Of a stretch of DNA of 16,418 nucleotides, positions 14,284-16,418 are shown piece by piece. Made by a program: the position numbers and the translations under genes. Within the stretch, counting starts at the first letter, position 1, and every line of letters begins with the position of its first letter. The notes below the pieces were generated by a model that did no database searches, had not been told where the DNA came from, and saw only the letters and a program-made list of their open reading frames with translations. The DNA comes from CAYSJU01 sp964431495 (GTDB taxonomy: Bacteria > Omnitrophota > Gorgyraeia > Tantalellales > Tantalellaceae), in the NCBI GenBank assembly GCA_964431495.1, contig CAYSJU010000033.1, forward strand, positions 1 through 16,418, read 5' to 3'.

Positions 14284-15681
14284 TCAAGCGGAAATAATGT
14301 TATACTTGCGCAGTTTGTTGTAAAGCGTCGTCCTGTTAACGCCCAATACCCTTGCGGCCCTTTTCTTGTTCCATCCCACCTCTTCCAGGACACTCAATAT
14401 ATGCCCTTTTTCCGGGCATTTAAGAAAATCCTTGAGCGAATTTACACCCTCCGGGGCATCGGCGCCTGGGGCGATCACGGGTCTGGGCTCTCCGCTCGCG
14501 AGAATAGACGGCAGATCTTCCCCTGTTATCACCCCGTCCATGTCCAGGATAACGGCCCGTTCAATTATGTTCTCGAGCTGCCGGACATTTCCGGGCCAGT
14601 CATACTCCATCAAGACCGCAAGCGTCTCTTCTGAAATGTGTTCTATCTCTTTGTGGTTTTTCTTTGTATACAGGGTCATAAAATGAGACACCAGCAGCGG
14701 GACATCCTCTTTGCGGTCCTTCAAGGAAGGCATATCGATCACGATAACATAGATCCTGTAAAAGAGATCCTCTCGGAACTTCTTCGCGGCAACCAGTCTT
14801 TCAAGGTCGCTGTTAGTGGTCGCGATAATGCGCACATCGACCTTTATGGTCTTATGATCCCCTACCCTCTCGAACTCCTTCTGCTGCAGGACCCTGAGGA
14901 GTTTTACCTGCAGGTCCGGGGAAAGAGAATCTATGTCATCCAGCAAAAGTGTACCGCCGTCGGCCAGCTCAAACCTTCCCTTCCGGTCTTTTATGGCCCC
15001 GGTGAACGCTCCCTTGGTATGGCCGAATAATTCACTTTCAATTATTTCACGCGGGAGAGCGCCGCAGGATATTTCCACAAAAGACCCTTTCCGCCGTTCT
15101 TTATCGGCCTGGTGTATGGCCTGAGCGACCAATCTCTTCCCCGTCCCGCTGGCTCCGCGTATCAGTACCGTGGCGGTTGAATTCGCTAAGCGATCAATAA
15201 GCGAATATATATCGCATATTTGCGGGGTTTTCCCTACAAGACCGTGGAACAGGTCTTTTTCTTCGCGGATATTCCCCATCGGCACGCTCTCACACCATTC
15301 GGAAGCCTTGTTAGCCAAGGCCTTTTCCATGGTGAGGAGTATTTTCCGGTCTTCAACGGGCCTTAACAAATAGTCGAACGCGCCCTCTTTTATGCTTTTA
15401 ACCGCGAATTCGAGATCGCCGTAAGAAGTGAGGACTATTATCTCCGAGGAGCCCGACCTTTCTTTAACGGCGGTCAGCAGTTTAAGGTCGCCTTTGTTCA
15501 GGCTCAGGATGATTATCCGGAAACGTTTTTCCTCCAGCAAACCCAGGGCTTCGTCTTTTGAGCCCGCGGTCTCAACCGTATAGTTGGCCCGGCAAAGCAA
15601 CTCGTAAAGGGACTTTTGCGTCAGCTTGTCCCTGTCAATGATCAGAACCCGCGTATCATTCGACACTTTTCGCGATCTCAC
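14284..15681 (-). CDS. Sigma-54 activator with a degenerate receiver domain
   Basis: An NtrC-type enhancer-binding protein, 465 residues from GTG 15681. Residues 11-121 form a receiver fold with the acidic pair Asp16/Asp18 and Thr85. The phospho-accepting Asp is replaced by Ser60 (IIILSLN) and the conserved Lys by Arg107 (YLLRPVE). The AAA+ domain follows: Walker A GASGTGKR 176-183, the sigma-54 contact loop GAFTGA 224-229, Walker B LLLDDID with Asp249 where Glu is usual, and arginine fingers Arg303 and Arg309 in FREDLFYR. The C-terminus is a Fis-type helix-turn-helix (about 425-461). So sigma-54 activation and DNA binding look intact while aspartyl phosphorylation does not. GTG 15681 has GGAGG nine bases upstream; ATG 15708 (474 residues) and GTG 15666 are alternatives. 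It overlaps the kinase-stub gene, so the two are translationally coupled. Confidence 0.93.
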   Translation of the reverse strand: MRSRKVSNDTRVLIIDRDKLTQKSLYELLCRANYTVETAGSKDEALGLLEEKRFRIIILSLNKGDLKLLTAVKERSGSSEIIVLTSYGDLEFAVKSIKEGAFDYLLRPVEDRKILLTMEKALANKASEWCESVPMGNIREEKDLFHGLVGKTPQICDIYSLIDRLANSTATVLIRGASGTGKRLVAQAIHQADKERRKGSFVEISCGALPREIIESELFGHTKGAFTGAIKDRKGRFELADGGTLLLDDIDSLSPDLQVKLLRVLQQKEFERVGDHKTIKVDVRIIATTNSDLERLVAAKKFREDLFYRIYVIVIDMPSLKDRKEDVPLLVSHFMTLYTKKNHKEIEHISEETLAVLMEYDWPGNVRQLENIIERAVILDMDGVITGEDLPSILASGEPRPVIAPGADAPEGVNSLKDFLKCPEKGHILSVLEEVGWNKKRAARVLGVNRTTLYNKLRKYNIISA

Positions 15682-15982
15682 TGATCTCTTCCTCCATCTT
15701 TCTGACATTTGAGCCCAGCTCTTTTAACAGTTCCGCCATCTTTCTTATACCGGATTTCGATTCTAAAAGGAACTGTCTGCTTTGAGAATCTTCCTCTATG
15801 TGATGTAACGCCAGATTAATAAAGCGGTTTGTCGCGTCAATTGGCGTAAATAATCTGTTTACCAGGTCTGCCGAAGCCTGTCCAAACGATTCGAGCTTCT
15901 TATACCGGGCAACTCCCTTACGGGTGTTTTTTGACCCGATCTTCTTTGATATGATACTTTTAGGTTTTGTCAATTTTACCAC
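15656..15982 (-). CDS. Histidine-kinase dimerisation-domain stub lacking His and ATPase
   Basis: A 108-residue protein. After a basic N-terminal 28 residues, KLESFGQASADLVNRLFTP (29-47) aligns without gaps to the DHp helix of NtrB-type kinases (general form KLASLGELAAGIAHEINNP). Gly34 and Pro47 are kept, but the phosphorylated His is Asn42 and the following Glu is Arg43. A second helix (about 69-95, RQFLLESKSGIRKMAELLKEL) corresponds to the other arm of the DHp hairpin. The protein ends there, with no HATPase domain, followed only by an acidic helix (KMEEEISEIAKSVE). It cannot act as a kinase but could form a dimeric four-helix bundle that docks a receiver domain. The start is GTG 15982 with a poor ribosome site; TTG 15973 is an alternative. 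The stop lies inside the sigma-54 activator gene (26-base overlap). Confidence 0.75.
   Translation of the reverse strand: MVKLTKPKSIISKKIGSKNTRKGVARYKKLESFGQASADLVNRLFTPIDATNRFINLALHHIEEDSQSRQFLLESKSGIRKMAELLKELGSNVRKMEEEISEIAKSVE
15691..15695 (-). promoter_or_regulatory. Ribosome site that decides the sigma-54 activator start
   Basis: GGAGG on the leftward strand, inside the last codons of the kinase-stub gene, is nine bases before GTG 15681. Neither ATG 15708 nor GTG 15666 has a comparable site. This supports translation of the activator by ribosomes finishing the stub gene. Confidence 0.45.
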
Positions 15983-16009
15983 TTCTCTTTCATTTTGTAT
16001 ATAAAAAAA

Positions 16010-16418
16010 TCATTCTTCTTTTCCCGGGTTCTCCAGGCTATCGATCTTCTTCTTTAAGGCTTTTACTACTTTCTCATTTTTCGTTTTTTTCGATAAATTC
16101 CGGTATATAGTGATAGCCCTTTCCGGTTGACCGAGCTTTCCTATGAAAACGGGATCTACATACGGCAGCAGCTGTCTATAGGACATGGGCGACGGGTATT
16201 TTTCCAGCGTCGATTCGATGGCCTGACCGGCCCTTTCGTAATCCCCGGAGTTCAAGCACGTCTGTATCATGAGCGCAGAGGCCGCGTAACCAATATTCTT
16301 TCCCGTGTAATTCCGCTCCATCTTTTCATAAAATGACCGCGCCCGGGCGTACGCGTCTTCCGCCTTTGCCTCTTCCCCTTTTGCGTTATAGTAGTTTGCT
16401 ATATAGAGAGGCGCCTGG
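16010..16418 (-). CDS. TPR-like protein (5' end outside window)
   Basis: The leftward frame is open from the window edge to the stop at 16010-16012, giving 135 visible residues. ATG 16321 is internal: the 32 upstream codons (beginning QAPLYIANYYNAKGEEAKAE) continue the same helical repeat pattern. TPR-like units are seen in LYIANYYNAKGEEAKAEDAYARA, in LMIQTCLNSGDYERAGQAIEST, and in FIGKLGQPERAITIYRNL near the end, with the usual Gly/Ala/Tyr positions. The C-terminus is a charged helix. Any signal peptide or lipobox would lie outside. The gene is 27 bases upstream of the kinase-stub gene, so it probably heads the same operon. The role is unknown; TPR repeats imply protein binding. Confidence 0.8.
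   Translation of the reverse strand, partial: QAPLYIANYYNAKGEEAKAEDAYARARSFYEKMERNYTGKNIGYAASALMIQTCLNSGDYERAGQAIESTLEKYPSPMSYRQLLPYVDPVFIGKLGQPERAITIYRNLSKKTKNEKVVKALKKKIDSLENPGKEE

Overview
The window looks like a chromosomal piece of an uncultured Gram-negative bacterium. Secreted and membrane proteins carry ordinary signal peptides, ribosome sites of the AGGAGG type are common, and a sigma-54 activator, a PilZ protein and an oxygen-sensitive type (4Fe-4S) PurF are present. Frequent ATA isoleucine codons and the mix of families would suit Candidatus Omnitrophota or a related lineage, but that placement is an inference from general resemblance and not from any marker gene.

Left edge (1-784). 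A leftward gene for an exported TPR/coiled-coil protein runs off the window. It is separated from a rightward operon by a 157-base divergent promoter region.

Central operon (785-7273). The order is purF, an isocitrate dehydrogenase-family gene, guaA and purL. PurF and GuaA use glutamine directly and PurL belongs to a glutamine-dependent complex, so an enzyme that can make 2-oxoglutarate sits inside a glutamine-consuming purine operon. PurS and PurQ, which this type of PurL needs, are not in the window.

Middle (7381-10844). A LOG-family nucleotide hydrolase overlaps a PilZ (cyclic-di-GMP binding) gene. Then come a tiny membrane protein, a cysteine-rich YkgJ-like protein, a malic enzyme and a Spy/CpxP-like periplasmic protein.

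Decayed stretch (10845-11294). This holds the frameshifted remains of a B12-binding/radical SAM gene, followed by an extended -10 promoter.

Small membrane operon (11295-12843). Two short multi-spanning membrane proteins overlap by four bases and are followed by an exported or membrane-anchored retropepsin-like aspartic protease with an extra Sm-like N-terminal region.

Right part (13181-16418), all leftward. A TPR protein (cut by the edge) is followed by a 108-residue protein that looks like a histidine-kinase dimerisation domain without its histidine and without an ATPase domain. It overlaps a sigma-54 activator whose receiver domain lacks the phospho-accepting aspartate. Next, with its own promoter, is a PocR-GAF sensor protein. 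The kinase stub, the altered receiver and the small-molecule sensor together suggest a two-component pathway that has lost phosphotransfer and now works by protein contact or ligand sensing. I consider this the most interesting part of the window.
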